Of a stretch of DNA of 54,817 nucleotides, positions 45,658 to 53,762 are shown in pieces. Location: the NCBI GenBank assembly GCA_017469565.1, contig JAFUGC010000019.1, forward strand, positions 1-54,817, read 5' to 3'. A program made the position numbers and the translations under genes. Source of the DNA: Clostridia bacterium. GTDB taxonomy: Bacteria; Bacillota; Clostridia; TANB77; UBA1234. The notes below the pieces were generated by a model. The model saw nothing but the letters and a program-made list of their open reading frames with translations, was not told the origin of the DNA and did not search any database. Numbering within the stretch: the first letter of the stretch is position 1; each line of letters starts with the position of its first letter.

Positions 45658-46410
45658 ATGGAATTTAATGAAGAGTACAATAATGGAGATGTTATCACGT
45701 TCAATCCAAATGGATTCACAGATAGCTTTCCAGTAGCAGATGAAAACTCAGTATTAAAGAGAGTATTTAAATGGATGGCTCTTGGACTTGGAATCTCTGG
45801 AGTCAGTGCATTTGCAGGACTATACGGTATCATTTATATGGTATATGCAGGAATGGAAAGTGCAGCAAACATACTCATGTGGGTATTACTGATTGGAGAA
45901 TTAATACTAGTATGGCAGTTCACAAAACGCCTACCAACCATGAGTGCCAAAAGTGCTAAAATATGCTTTATCGCTTATTCCATCATAGATGGCTTAACCA
46001 TGTCCGTATTTTTACTTGCCTATACTACCTCTTCCGTATTTATCACATTCTTAGTTACTGCATCCATGTTTGGGATAGCCGCCTTATACGGAAAATTAAC
46101 CAAAAACAACTTAAACAGTTGGGGTACCTATTTAATCATGGGACTTTGGGGAATTATCATTGCAGGAATTGTTAATATCTTTATTTTAAACAGTGTAATA
46201 GACTTTGTGGTAACAGTTCTTGGAATCGTTATTTTCATTGGATTAACCGCCTATGATACGAATAAGATTAAACAATATTCCGAGGAAGTAGGACTAACTT
46301 CCAATGAAGAAGTGGATAAAGTAGTCATATATGGTGCTTTGCAATTATACCTAGACTTCATCAATTTATTCATCAAATTATTACGTCTTTTAGGAAAAAG
46401 AAGAGATTAA
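45658..46410 (+). CDS. Bax inhibitor-1/YccA family membrane protein
   Basis: This is a 250-residue protein with seven membrane segments and the BI-1 signature YDTNKIKQY near residue 200. Relatives such as YetJ are pH-gated calcium leak channels or modulators of FtsH. In Escherichia coli, YccA binds FtsH; here an FtsH-like gene lies just beyond in the opposite direction, which is suggestive but not proof. AAAGGAGGAGATAAAC precedes the ATG. A terminator follows. Confidence 0.9.
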   Translation: MEFNEEYNNGDVITFNPNGFTDSFPVADENSVLKRVFKWMALGLGISGVSAFAGLYGIIYMVYAGMESAANILMWVLLIGELILVWQFTKRLPTMSAKSAKICFIAYSIIDGLTMSVFLLAYTTSSVFITFLVTASMFGIAALYGKLTKNNLNSWGTYLIMGLWGIIIAGIVNIFILNSVIDFVVTVLGIVIFIGLTAYDTNKIKQYSEEVGLTSNEEVDKVVIYGALQLYLDFINLFIKLLRLLGKRRD

Positions 46411-46428
46411 AAATATCTTAAAACAATA

Positions 46429-46465
46429 AAAAACTGGAGAATCGATATCTCCAGTTTTTATTTTT
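46429..46465 (+). terminator. terminator after the BI-1 family gene
   Basis: ACTGGAGA (46433-46440) pairs with TCTCCAGT (46448-46455), then TTTTTATTTTT. Confidence 0.85.
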
Positions 46466-46507
46466 GCCCATAATCGCGGAACCGTTTAGAAAAATTTTAA
46501 GAATTCC

Positions 46508-48310
46508 TTACTTTAAAATATTCTCGATTTCCCTTTGAGAAAGAATTTCTTTTTTCACCAGTTCCTCCGTCAGGCGATTGAGTTTATCCAAATTATTAGA
46601 TATAATCTCCACCGTCTCTTGATAACACTTTCTCATAAATGTTTCCATATCTTCATAAGAACTATTCACAATTAGCTCATCAAACTTTTTGTCATCCGTT
46701 AAAACCATAGAAACATCCGTGGTTCCCTTCATGGAAAATCTCAAAAACATATCCTTAATCATGGTAGAGGCCCTTTTCAAATCATCTGAGGCACCAGCAG
46801 AAACCTCTGAATAAACCACTTCTTCTGCTGCTCTCCCTCCAAGCAAGCATAATATTCTTGTTTTTAACTCTTGAAAGGTGTAATTAGCATCATCATTTTG
46901 CGGTACCAAATTATATCCTGCAGCCTTTCCACGAGGAATGATAGAAATTTCAGAAACCGGATTATTAAAATAATGCGTAACAACCGCATGTCCCGCTTCA
47001 TGAACGGCAGTGCGTTTCAAATTTTCCTTAGAGATAGAGGTAAAGTTATTTTCCGAACCAATCTCAACCTTCCGGAATGCCTCCATTAAAACTTCCTCTG
47101 TAATAAATGTTTCCCCTTTGCGCACGGAAAGAAGAGCCGCTTCATTTAAAATGGTTTTAATATCAGCCCCTGTAAGGCCAGAAGTGATGTCCACAATCCG
47201 GTCAATGTCCAGCGTATCATCCATACACTTATCCTTGGAATAATACTCAATCAGCTTTTTCCTTGCATCTTTGTCTGGTTCATGAATATAAATTTTCCTA
47301 TCAAAGCGCCCGGGTCTCAGTAAAGCCTCATCCAGTGTTCCCACATGGTTTGTGGCAGCAATCACAATCACCCTGCTATCACTTGAAAAACCATCCATAC
47401 AAGCAAGAAGCTGATTCACAATACTTGCTGCATATTTATTCGAATTTTCAGAATATCTTTGCGTTGCAATGGAATCAATTTCATCCAAATAAATGATAGC
47501 AGGTGCATTTTGCTGAGCCTCTTCAAAAATATTCCGAATCCGTTCTTCCGATTCTCCCAAGTATTTTGACTGAAGTTCAGAAGCAGAAGTCTCATAGAAA
47601 GAAACATTTGCCTCACCCGCAATTGCCCTTGCAATATACGTTTTTCCTACACCAGGTTTTCCATATAATAAAATTCCCTTAGGCAGTTGAGCACCAATTT
47701 CTTCATACTTTTCCGGTTCCTTTAGGAACCTAACAATGTCCAAAAAATCATCAATCTGCTTTTCCAGACCAATCACATCAGAAAACTTAATATCTGTAGA
47801 TACCTTTCTTGGCTGATAGTTTCCAAAGGACATTTTAATTTTGGTTGTGATAGCACTTTTATTATCGTCTGATGAATCCGGAACATGACTCTTTTTAGAT
47901 TGCAAAAAGCGTATCAACCATGAAATGCACTTAATGATGATTCTAATGAAAATATTGAGCAGCACTACTTCTATAAAGTATGTAAAGCCATTAACTTCCT
48001 TTGCTGGCACAAAACTTTCATACTCAAAATCCATTTGTGAAAGCGAATAGCCAAACACGTCCTGTTCAAAGTTTTCTAATGAGACAATTCCTAACTGAAA
48101 TGTTGTATTTTCAGAAGTTTGGTGAATTAACGCATATTTTTCAGAATCACAATACTGAATTTTATCAATATCTTTCTCCTCCAATAGTTTCATGAATTGC
48201 GAATAACTTATTTTTTCATAAGTTACTGCCGTTGGCGTTAAAAAAACAGAAAAACAAAAGATAAGTAAAAAAACCAAAATTTCACGTGCCAACCATCTCC
48301 GTCTGTTCAC
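46508..48310 (-). CDS. divergent FtsH-type AAA protease
   Basis: This is a 600-residue membrane AAA/M41 protease. It has a membrane segment at about 10-28 and another near 110-130. Walker A GKPGVGKT is near 220 and Walker B IIYLDEID near 273. The zinc-binding HEAGH is near 437. The pore-loop segment reads SKYLGESEERIRNIF, as in p97/proteasome-type ATPases, instead of the FVGVGASRVR of housekeeping FtsH. The sensor NH...LLRPGRFDRKIYI is present. It degrades membrane or cytosolic proteins, with unknown targets. It starts at GTG with GAGGAGTGATACT. It is probably a paralogue, not the main FtsH. Confidence 0.88.
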   Translation of the reverse strand: MNRRRWLAREILVFLLIFCFSVFLTPTAVTYEKISYSQFMKLLEEKDIDKIQYCDSEKYALIHQTSENTTFQLGIVSLENFEQDVFGYSLSQMDFEYESFVPAKEVNGFTYFIEVVLLNIFIRIIIKCISWLIRFLQSKKSHVPDSSDDNKSAITTKIKMSFGNYQPRKVSTDIKFSDVIGLEKQIDDFLDIVRFLKEPEKYEEIGAQLPKGILLYGKPGVGKTYIARAIAGEANVSFYETSASELQSKYLGESEERIRNIFEEAQQNAPAIIYLDEIDSIATQRYSENSNKYAASIVNQLLACMDGFSSDSRVIVIAATNHVGTLDEALLRPGRFDRKIYIHEPDKDARKKLIEYYSKDKCMDDTLDIDRIVDITSGLTGADIKTILNEAALLSVRKGETFITEEVLMEAFRKVEIGSENNFTSISKENLKRTAVHEAGHAVVTHYFNNPVSEISIIPRGKAAGYNLVPQNDDANYTFQELKTRILCLLGGRAAEEVVYSEVSAGASDDLKRASTMIKDMFLRFSMKGTTDVSMVLTDDKKFDELIVNSSYEDMETFMRKCYQETVEIISNNLDKLNRLTEELVKKEILSQREIENILK

Positions 48311-48390
48311 AGTATCACTCCTCTTTTACGAAATCATAAGACATTCACATCACCTTGTAAAGGTGAAAAACAAACTTTTCACTTAAAAGA

Positions 48391-48417
48391 AACTGGAGAG
48401 ATAATCTCTCCAGCTCT
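48391..48417 (-). terminator. terminator-like hairpin
   Basis: CTGGAGAG (48393-48400) pairs with CTCTCCAG (48406-48413) right after the stop of the 109-residue gene. The stem resembles the one at 46433. Confidence 0.6.
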
Positions 48418-48747
48418 CTAATAACCTATAGAATCTGTAGTGCGCCACCTGAACTCATCTTCAGGGGTTTCTTCTTCCCTCTCTTGATTTTCTTTTGGAA
48501 TATAGTCCGGTCCAAGCCCATTCGTATCCCAAATGACACTATCTCCTTTTTGCTCAGCTTCCATAATCAGAGCATCAATCGCTTCATACCGCTCTATGTC
48601 TTTTTGGATGCATTCAATCTTTTGCTCTTTTTCCTCAGCATCAGTTTTCATCAGCCGGTTCATTTTACGCTTACATTCCTTAATGGAAAGTTCAATTCCA
48701 TGATGCACCATCTGCCAATATCTGCTCTGCATACGTACCTTAGGCAT
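48418..48747 (-). CDS. small charged helical protein
   Basis: This is a 109-residue soluble protein. The first 75 residues are basic, then charged helix (SIKECKRKMNRLMKTDAEEKE); the C-terminus is acidic and ends TTDSIGY. No family is recognised. AAGGGAGGTTTTGGT precedes the ATG. It lies between the phosphoribosyltransferase fusion gene and ftsH in the same direction. The function is unknown. Confidence 0.6.
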   Translation of the reverse strand: MPKVRMQSRYWQMVHHGIELSIKECKRKMNRLMKTDAEEKEQKIECIQKDIERYEAIDALIMEAEQKGDSVIWDTNGLGPDYIPKENQEREEETPEDEFRWRTTDSIGY

Positions 48748-48821
48748 ACCAAAACCTCCCTTTCATAAGATTCAAAATCATTGTATCTTCACAAAAAATG
48801 TTCACTAACAGCCTCAATATA

Positions 48822-49060
48822 TCACGGATTTTGTATTTTGTCAACTTGGCACTCCAAAACATAATCAACTACCATGTCTATTTTTTCTTTTTGTCGAGAA
48901 GTATAATTCTTGTCCATATTCTCCGCTTCCCACTTCACTACCTCAAATTTTGACTTTTGATATTCTGGCAATTTTTCTTGAATACTCTTATTTTTGATTT
49001 TTCTATTGATAGAATATTCAAGAATCATTAAATTTCCTAACGTATTCTTGTCTATACCGG
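48822..49060 (-). pseudogene. frameshifted C-terminal end of the DUF262/DUF1524 protein
   Basis: This frame carries GIDKNTLGNLMILEYSINR and about 50 further residues, the typical end of a DUF1524 domain. It is one base out of frame with the upstream gene. The +1 shift maps near 49057-49062 (an extra base around CCGG). The joined protein would be about 827 residues. Confidence 0.7.
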
Positions 49061-51306
49061 TCAAACTGATCTTCATTATTTTCCGTTGCATAGATATGTT
49101 CAATGTCAAATTTTCTAGTAAACAACCTTTGATATCTTTGCAGTAACTCCTTGTTATCCTTTGTTTTTGGTTTTTTCAACCTCTCCCTTTCTTTTGCAAT
49201 GACCAAGCAAGCAATCATTTTATTCCACCAAACATTTGCAACATCGGCTTCTAGTTCGCTTGTTAGCACCTCTTCTTCAAGATGCTTTAATTCTTCTTCA
49301 ATCAGATTATTAATTTGGATTGCACTATAATTCTCATCGACAATTTTCACTATGATATCATTGACAAACGTTTTAACAGAATAAATGACTTTTCTGTTCA
49401 CCATAGAATAATATTCAAAATACTTGCTCATATGAATCACAAACCTGTTAAATTCACTATCTATTTTCTGGAATTTCCATAAAAACAAAACGGGTAAGAA
49501 ATCATAAGCACTAGAGTATCTTGTATATCCCCTCAGCATTTTATATGCAAAATAAGTTTCTGCATCCATTTGCTTAACCTCTAATATCATATCTGCAAGT
49601 TTTGCATAAGCTTCATAGATTCTCTGCATTTCTTGAATATTAATACTAATTTCATCAAATCCCTCAAACTGTTTTTGGCTACGATTATCTAATACCTTTA
49701 GAAATAGATTATAATAAAAATTGCTATTTGACATTGTAAATAATTCACTCTTATAACTTGCTTTAGCCTTTCCTTTCTTTTGATTAACCACTTTTGCAAT
49801 CAATATAAATTTATAAACTCTTAAAATGTCATCCTTGGAAAATGTCTCGGAAATCATATTTATTTCAGAAAACTCTGATTTTCCTGCACCCTCACTTTTT
49901 CTAATTGTAGCTTCCTTTTCGATAATTTCACTATTGGTAGTCTCTATTTTATTATATAATTCATTGATAGAACTAACAGCTTCCGCTTCATCCTTGTGAT
50001 TCTTTTTAGCGTATTCATACATTTTTATTTTAAAAATGTCATTTGTTCCTAGCGGCTTTCCTGTTGTATTAAGATTATCAAAGATATTGATTGCTTCATG
50101 CTCTTGTATCTCATTCTTCAAGTTGATAGCAACAACATATGTGTTTTTCAAAATATTTTCTGCAAAGGCTAATTTCTCTTTTTCTGTTGTTATATTAGCA
50201 TCTTCTAATGCTCTTTTTAAATAATAATAATTCACCCCATAAACATTATTATTTCTACTATTTCTAATTTTATCATTCTTCAACTTTGCATTTGAATAAT
50301 TCTCAATTTCCGCTAATTCCTGTTCAAACGACTCTTTATCATTCAAGAAATCTTCAAACTTTCGCTGTTCATTCTCCACCTCTTCATTACTATCCACCTT
50401 TATTTTCAGCATTTTCATAATCTCTTCATCAGAATATGCCTCAGAATACAAATAATTTAAGAGTATGAGTAAGGTAGTAATTCTTTGCTGTCCGTCAATA
50501 ATTTGTTGAAATCCATCTTCTTCTCTAAATTCCATATTTCCCAAAAATACATATTCTTTTTCACCATTATTTAACTGGTTTAATGTTTCAATGAGTTTTG
50601 TAATATTCCTCTCATCCCAATCATAAGGTCTCTGATAAAATGGTACATAATAACGCCTATCCGTACTTAATAACTTCTTTAAATTCATTAACTCAGGAGT
50701 CATTTTTCTATTTAAATTTTGCTCACTACCATAAACTTGCAATTTTAACTGTTTCTTGTCTTCTTCCGCCTGTTTTTCATCTTCTGCGGAATCAATCACA
50801 CAGTTTACAGCTGGTAGATTACGATATTTTTCATCCAAATCCATCCCATATCCTATCACAAAACGATTAGGAATGATAAATCCAACATAATCCACATTAA
50901 CATCAGAAACAACTCTTCTCTCAGGTTTATCTAAGAATGCACATAACTTTAAACTATTCGGCTTTTGCTCCCTTAAATAATCAAGCACAAAAGATAAGGT
51001 ACGCCCTGAGTCTATAATATCTTCAACAACAAGCACATCTTTCCCTGTCACAAGTTCATCTAATCCTACCTTAAACTCAATCTTTTCCGTACTATTTTCT
51101 CCTTGATAACTGGACACTCTTATAAACTCCGTTTGGGTATCTAGCTTAATTTTTCTTGACAAATCCGCAAAGAAATATACGGAACCTTTTAATATACTAA
51201 TCAGTGTAAGTTCCTTTCCTTCATAATCTTTCGTGATTTCTTCTGCCATCTGACAAACCCTACTCGCAATCATTTCTTCATCAATTAGTTCTATCATTTT
51301 CTTCAT
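49018..51306 (-). CDS. hypoxanthine phosphoribosyltransferase fused to DUF262/DUF1524 GmrSD-like protein
   Basis: This is one continuous frame of 762 residues. Residues 1-175 are a complete purine phosphoribosyltransferase: LTLISILKGSVYFFADL, the PRPP loop VVEDIIDSGRTLS, and IPNRFVIGYGMDLDEKYRNL. A charged linker at about 176-205 follows. Then comes DUF262 (PFYQRPYDWDERN, IIDGQQRITTLLIL), the NTP-handling half of GmrSD-type restriction enzymes, and near 730 the DUF1524 HNH start FDIEHIYA. The end is cut by a frameshift, so the nuclease may be damaged. ATG 51306 has AAAGGTGG 7 nt upstream. GmrSD, BrxU and SspE relatives defend against phage; the fusion with Hpt is not one I know. Confidence 0.85.
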   Translation of the reverse strand: MKKMIELIDEEMIASRVCQMAEEITKDYEGKELTLISILKGSVYFFADLSRKIKLDTQTEFIRVSSYQGENSTEKIEFKVGLDELVTGKDVLVVEDIIDSGRTLSFVLDYLREQKPNSLKLCAFLDKPERRVVSDVNVDYVGFIIPNRFVIGYGMDLDEKYRNLPAVNCVIDSAEDEKQAEEDKKQLKLQVYGSEQNLNRKMTPELMNLKKLLSTDRRYYVPFYQRPYDWDERNITKLIETLNQLNNGEKEYVFLGNMEFREEDGFQQIIDGQQRITTLLILLNYLYSEAYSDEEIMKMLKIKVDSNEEVENEQRKFEDFLNDKESFEQELAEIENYSNAKLKNDKIRNSRNNNVYGVNYYYLKRALEDANITTEKEKLAFAENILKNTYVVAINLKNEIQEHEAINIFDNLNTTGKPLGTNDIFKIKMYEYAKKNHKDEAEAVSSINELYNKIETTNSEIIEKEATIRKSEGAGKSEFSEINMISETFSKDDILRVYKFILIAKVVNQKKGKAKASYKSELFTMSNSNFYYNLFLKVLDNRSQKQFEGFDEISINIQEMQRIYEAYAKLADMILEVKQMDAETYFAYKMLRGYTRYSSAYDFLPVLFLWKFQKIDSEFNRFVIHMSKYFEYYSMVNRKVIYSVKTFVNDIIVKIVDENYSAIQINNLIEEELKHLEEEVLTSELEADVANVWWNKMIACLVIAKERERLKKPKTKDNKELLQRYQRLFTRKFDIEHIYATENNEDQFDRYRQEYVRKFNDS

Positions 51307-51371
51307 AAGACACCCACCTTTCTCAGCTTTTAATATATTATAATATATTGTCCCCTTTAAGTCCATCTGAG

Positions 51372-51403
51372 CAAAAAAAATCCATGCATTTCTGCACGGA
51401 TAT
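51372..51403 (-). terminator. terminator of the 111-residue protein gene
   Basis: TCCATGCA (51381-51388) pairs with TGCACGGA (51393-51400) apart from one mismatch, followed by TTTTTTTT on the minus strand. Confidence 0.85.
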
Positions 51404-51415
51404 TTTCTCTCATCA

Positions 51416-51751
51416 TCACCTCTCTCGATAGTTCCGGTACTTGCTTAAAAGCTGATGTACCCTTTTGTGGTCCATGTAGCCATGCTGTTCCACTTCTTCA
51501 CCAGCCGGATTCCAGACGAGCGCCTCGTAGGTCCCGCAGGCAAATCCATATGAACATGCAAAGCTATTCCCTTCCTCAGCATAGTGGTAGCTCCAAGAAG
51601 TATGCCTGATGACAGACACCTTCATCCCATTCGGGAAAGTGAAAAGGAACTGCTCTCCAACTCGGTTGGGGTCAAAGAACCAATATGCCTTGCAGCACTT
51701 GGCAAAGCCAAACCGGTTATCATATGCCACTTCATTCCTGTTGTATCTCAT
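51416..51751 (-). CDS. small hypothetical protein with FPNGMK motif
   Basis: This is a 111-residue soluble protein rich in Tyr, Trp, His and Cys (FAKCCKAYWFFD, SFACSYGFACG). It shares the FPNGxK...YE order with the protein at 10914. Local GC is clearly higher than in the flanks. AAGGAGG lies 12 nt before ATG 51751; the earlier ATG (51763) touches the ribosome site. It lies about 75 bp downstream of a large structured RNA and may be expressed with it. The function is unknown. Confidence 0.65.
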   Translation of the reverse strand: MRYNRNEVAYDNRFGFAKCCKAYWFFDPNRVGEQFLFTFPNGMKVSVIRHTSWSYHYAEEGNSFACSYGFACGTYEALVWNPAGEEVEQHGYMDHKRVHQLLSKYRNYRER

Positions 51752-51824
51752 TATAGTATCCATCCTCCTTTTAAAAGTCGGTCATATTGATACCTCTGAA
51801 CATCAGAAGTGATAAAACTTGTAA

Positions 51825-52140
51825 TAAAAAAGTACACTGTGCCATCTCGGCAACGCACATGTCTTCGTGCGCACCTAGTTTTTGTCACTAGGTCTACATG
51901 CTGTGTCATAGCAGGGCCCTACTATCACTAACACTCTAAATACGAGTGGAGCACCAGCGGCAGTGCTCTCAATTTCCTATGGAAATTGACTCATCCTACA
52001 CAGTTATACTGTATAGCCCCATTGTGTACTTTAGAAATCACGCCCCCTAAAATTATTCACAGTTGGGGCGTCCCCCTACTGAAAATAATTCGCTACCCAC
52101 ATGCGGCCGCATGTATTAGCCTTGGTAGAGGTTCGTAATT
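51825..52140 (-). ncRNA. large structured RNA, class not identified
   Basis: On the minus strand about 315 nt are densely folded. The 5' domain has CUACC pairing with GGGUAG across a 14-bp palindrome (CATGCGGCCGCATG, 52100-52113). It also has a stem of AATTATT/AATAATT, CAGT/ACTG and GGGG/CCCC (52050-52090). The 3' domain is closed by a perfect 9-bp helix, AAAGTACAC (52024-52032) with GTGTACTTT near 51829-51837. It holds at least seven hairpins, including CAATTTCC/GGAAATTG, GAGCAC/GTGCTC, ACCTAGT/ACTAGGT and TGCC/GGCA, and ends in TTTTTT. No reading frame fills it. GC is higher than surroundings. It lacks tmRNA, RNase P and SRP hallmarks. The raiA-type motif is a possibility I cannot confirm. 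Confidence 0.7.
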
Positions 52141-52258
52141 CCTTTTGACAAATAATACTTTAACACATTATGTAACATTTGTAAAATTAATAATTATAAT
52201 GTGAATTATTAGTAATACTTATATTATATTAATCATACCTACAAACCTGCATCCATCA

Positions 52259-53134
52259 CTACTTTATCAGCTTTAGAAATTCCCTCGTTGCCTTACTTTG
52301 ACTGTTCTTATGCAAAATGGCAATTCCTTGAGAATCCTCATCAAATTGAAAATCTTTGATAATTTTGATAGCCCCCTTAATGTCATCAATACTTTCCGAT
52401 TCACAAAAACCAATTCCTACATGATTCAATACTAACTTTTTTACTACCATGGAACTTGCCACTTCAAAGCTGGCCTCAAAATCACAATCATATTGTTTCA
52501 AAGCTTCCTCAAATATTTTATATCTACTAGATACCTTACTCGGTAATATTAATTTGCAATCCTGAATATCTTCTATCTTCTTGATACTATGTGTTTTCAT
52601 ATATTCCTTGCTAGCAAATAAACAATAGCTTGAATCCTTTAGCGGAACTATTTCAACATTAGAAAATATTTTTCCCTTATAAGGAAGATTTAACGTAACA
52701 ATATCCAATTCTCCCTTAGACACTCTTTCTATGAGAATATCGGTAAAGCCATTGTGAATACTTATTTTCACGTTAGGATATTTACGAGAAAATTCACAAA
52801 TAGGCTGAAGGAGTAAATTAGAAATGAGCGTATTACCGCCACCAATTCTTAAAACACCCTTATTTAAACTTGAGTAGTTTGCAAATATCTCTTCTGCATT
52901 TTCCAAGGTTTTAACACTTCCATTGATATACTCATATAAGTTACTCCCTAAATCCGTTAATTCAATTCCACCCCTATTTCTAAAAAACAATTTTTCTCCC
53001 AATATCTTTTCAAGCTTTTGCATGGACTGCGTAACCGCCGACTGAGAAATAAATAGTTCATCCGCTGCTTTAGAAATGCTCTTACATTCCACCACCTTAC
53101 AAAATGCTCTATATAACTCAAAACTCAAATTCAT
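52259..53134 (-). CDS. LysR-family transcriptional regulator
   Basis: This is a 291-residue protein. The N-terminal winged helix (FCKVVECKSISKAADELFISQ, SAVTQSMQKLEKILGEKLF) is typical LysR. The rest is a periplasmic-binding-like effector domain (GVLRIGGGNTLIS). The ligand and targets are unknown. AAAGGGAGGATTCT precedes ATG 53134; the ORF extension upstream runs through a REP repeat and is not used. The nearest minus-strand gene upstream is unrelated, so no target is implied. Confidence 0.9.
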   Translation of the reverse strand: MNLSFELYRAFCKVVECKSISKAADELFISQSAVTQSMQKLEKILGEKLFFRNRGGIELTDLGSNLYEYINGSVKTLENAEEIFANYSSLNKGVLRIGGGNTLISNLLLQPICEFSRKYPNVKISIHNGFTDILIERVSKGELDIVTLNLPYKGKIFSNVEIVPLKDSSYCLFASKEYMKTHSIKKIEDIQDCKLILPSKVSSRYKIFEEALKQYDCDFEASFEVASSMVVKKLVLNHVGIGFCESESIDDIKGAIKIIKDFQFDEDSQGIAILHKNSQSKATREFLKLIK

Positions 53135-53150
53135 AGAATCCTCCCTTTTT

Positions 53151-53179
53151 ATGCTTTTGGGGACACCTTCCAAAAGCAT
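53151..53179. repeat. REP-like hairpin repeat, copy 2
   Basis: This is a 29-bp hairpin whose arms ATGCTTTTGG/CCAAAAGCAT flank GGACACCTT. It is identical to copy 3 at 53734. It sits just upstream of the LysR ribosome site. Confidence 0.9.
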
Positions 53180-53278
53180 TAAATTTCACCATGCTCCGTA
53201 GTATTAGCCATTATCCCAACTTCTCTCAAACAATATAACCACGATAAGATGTAACGAATATTGGACATTCCCAGATGA

Positions 53279-53647
53279 TTACTGTTTATATTTATAGTAA
53301 TTTTCTTTAGCTAATTCCAATATATCCTTCCAATTTTGTTTCACTTCCTCCATATTATGCAGTATTTTGATGTATCGAGTAGCATTCCCTTGAGGCACTG
53401 ATTTTAATTTTCCTATAACGACAATTGTTTCTGATGTTTGATTGCATTCATTTAGATAATTTTCAATTTCACTAAAATAGTTTTCATCCTCTCCTTCTTG
53501 CTTAATTAAGCCAAGAAAATAGTATTCGCCAATAAATGCACTCATGTCATCAATTATTTCCATGCCCATTCCCTCTTCTAAATTAGCGCTAACAAAATCA
53601 ATATCCTCCTTATTAAAATTATAAACAAATACATTAAACCCGTTCAT
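53279..53647 (-). CDS. hypothetical acidic protein
   Basis: This is a 122-residue soluble protein with alternating strands and helices (FNVFVYNFNKEDIDFVS, ETIVVIGKLKSV). No family is recognised. TGGAGGGATTCAT precedes ATG 53647; the longer reading frame would start within the REP region and is rejected. It lies between two REP repeats. Confidence 0.65.
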   Translation of the reverse strand: MNGFNVFVYNFNKEDIDFVSANLEEGMGMEIIDDMSAFIGEYYFLGLIKQEGEDENYFSEIENYLNECNQTSETIVVIGKLKSVPQGNATRYIKILHNMEEVKQNWKDILELAKENYYKYKQ

Positions 53648-53733
53648 ATGAATCCCTCCATAAATTATCTCATTTCTATAATAATTAGATAATAGCATTA
53701 TAAAAATAAAATGTAAACAGCACTTTTGGGGAG

Positions 53734-53762
53734 ATGCTTTTGGGGACACCTTCCAAAAGCAT
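53734..53762. repeat. REP-like hairpin repeat, copy 3
   Basis: This is identical to copy 2, overlapping the last base of the RAYT transposase stop region. A partial copy (CTTTTGGGGA) precedes it at 53723-53732. Confidence 0.9.

Noticed and set aside
51825-52140. tmRNA, RNase P or SRP RNA identity
   Set aside because: No tRNA-like ends, tag frame, RNase P core or SRP tetraloop motifs are visible.
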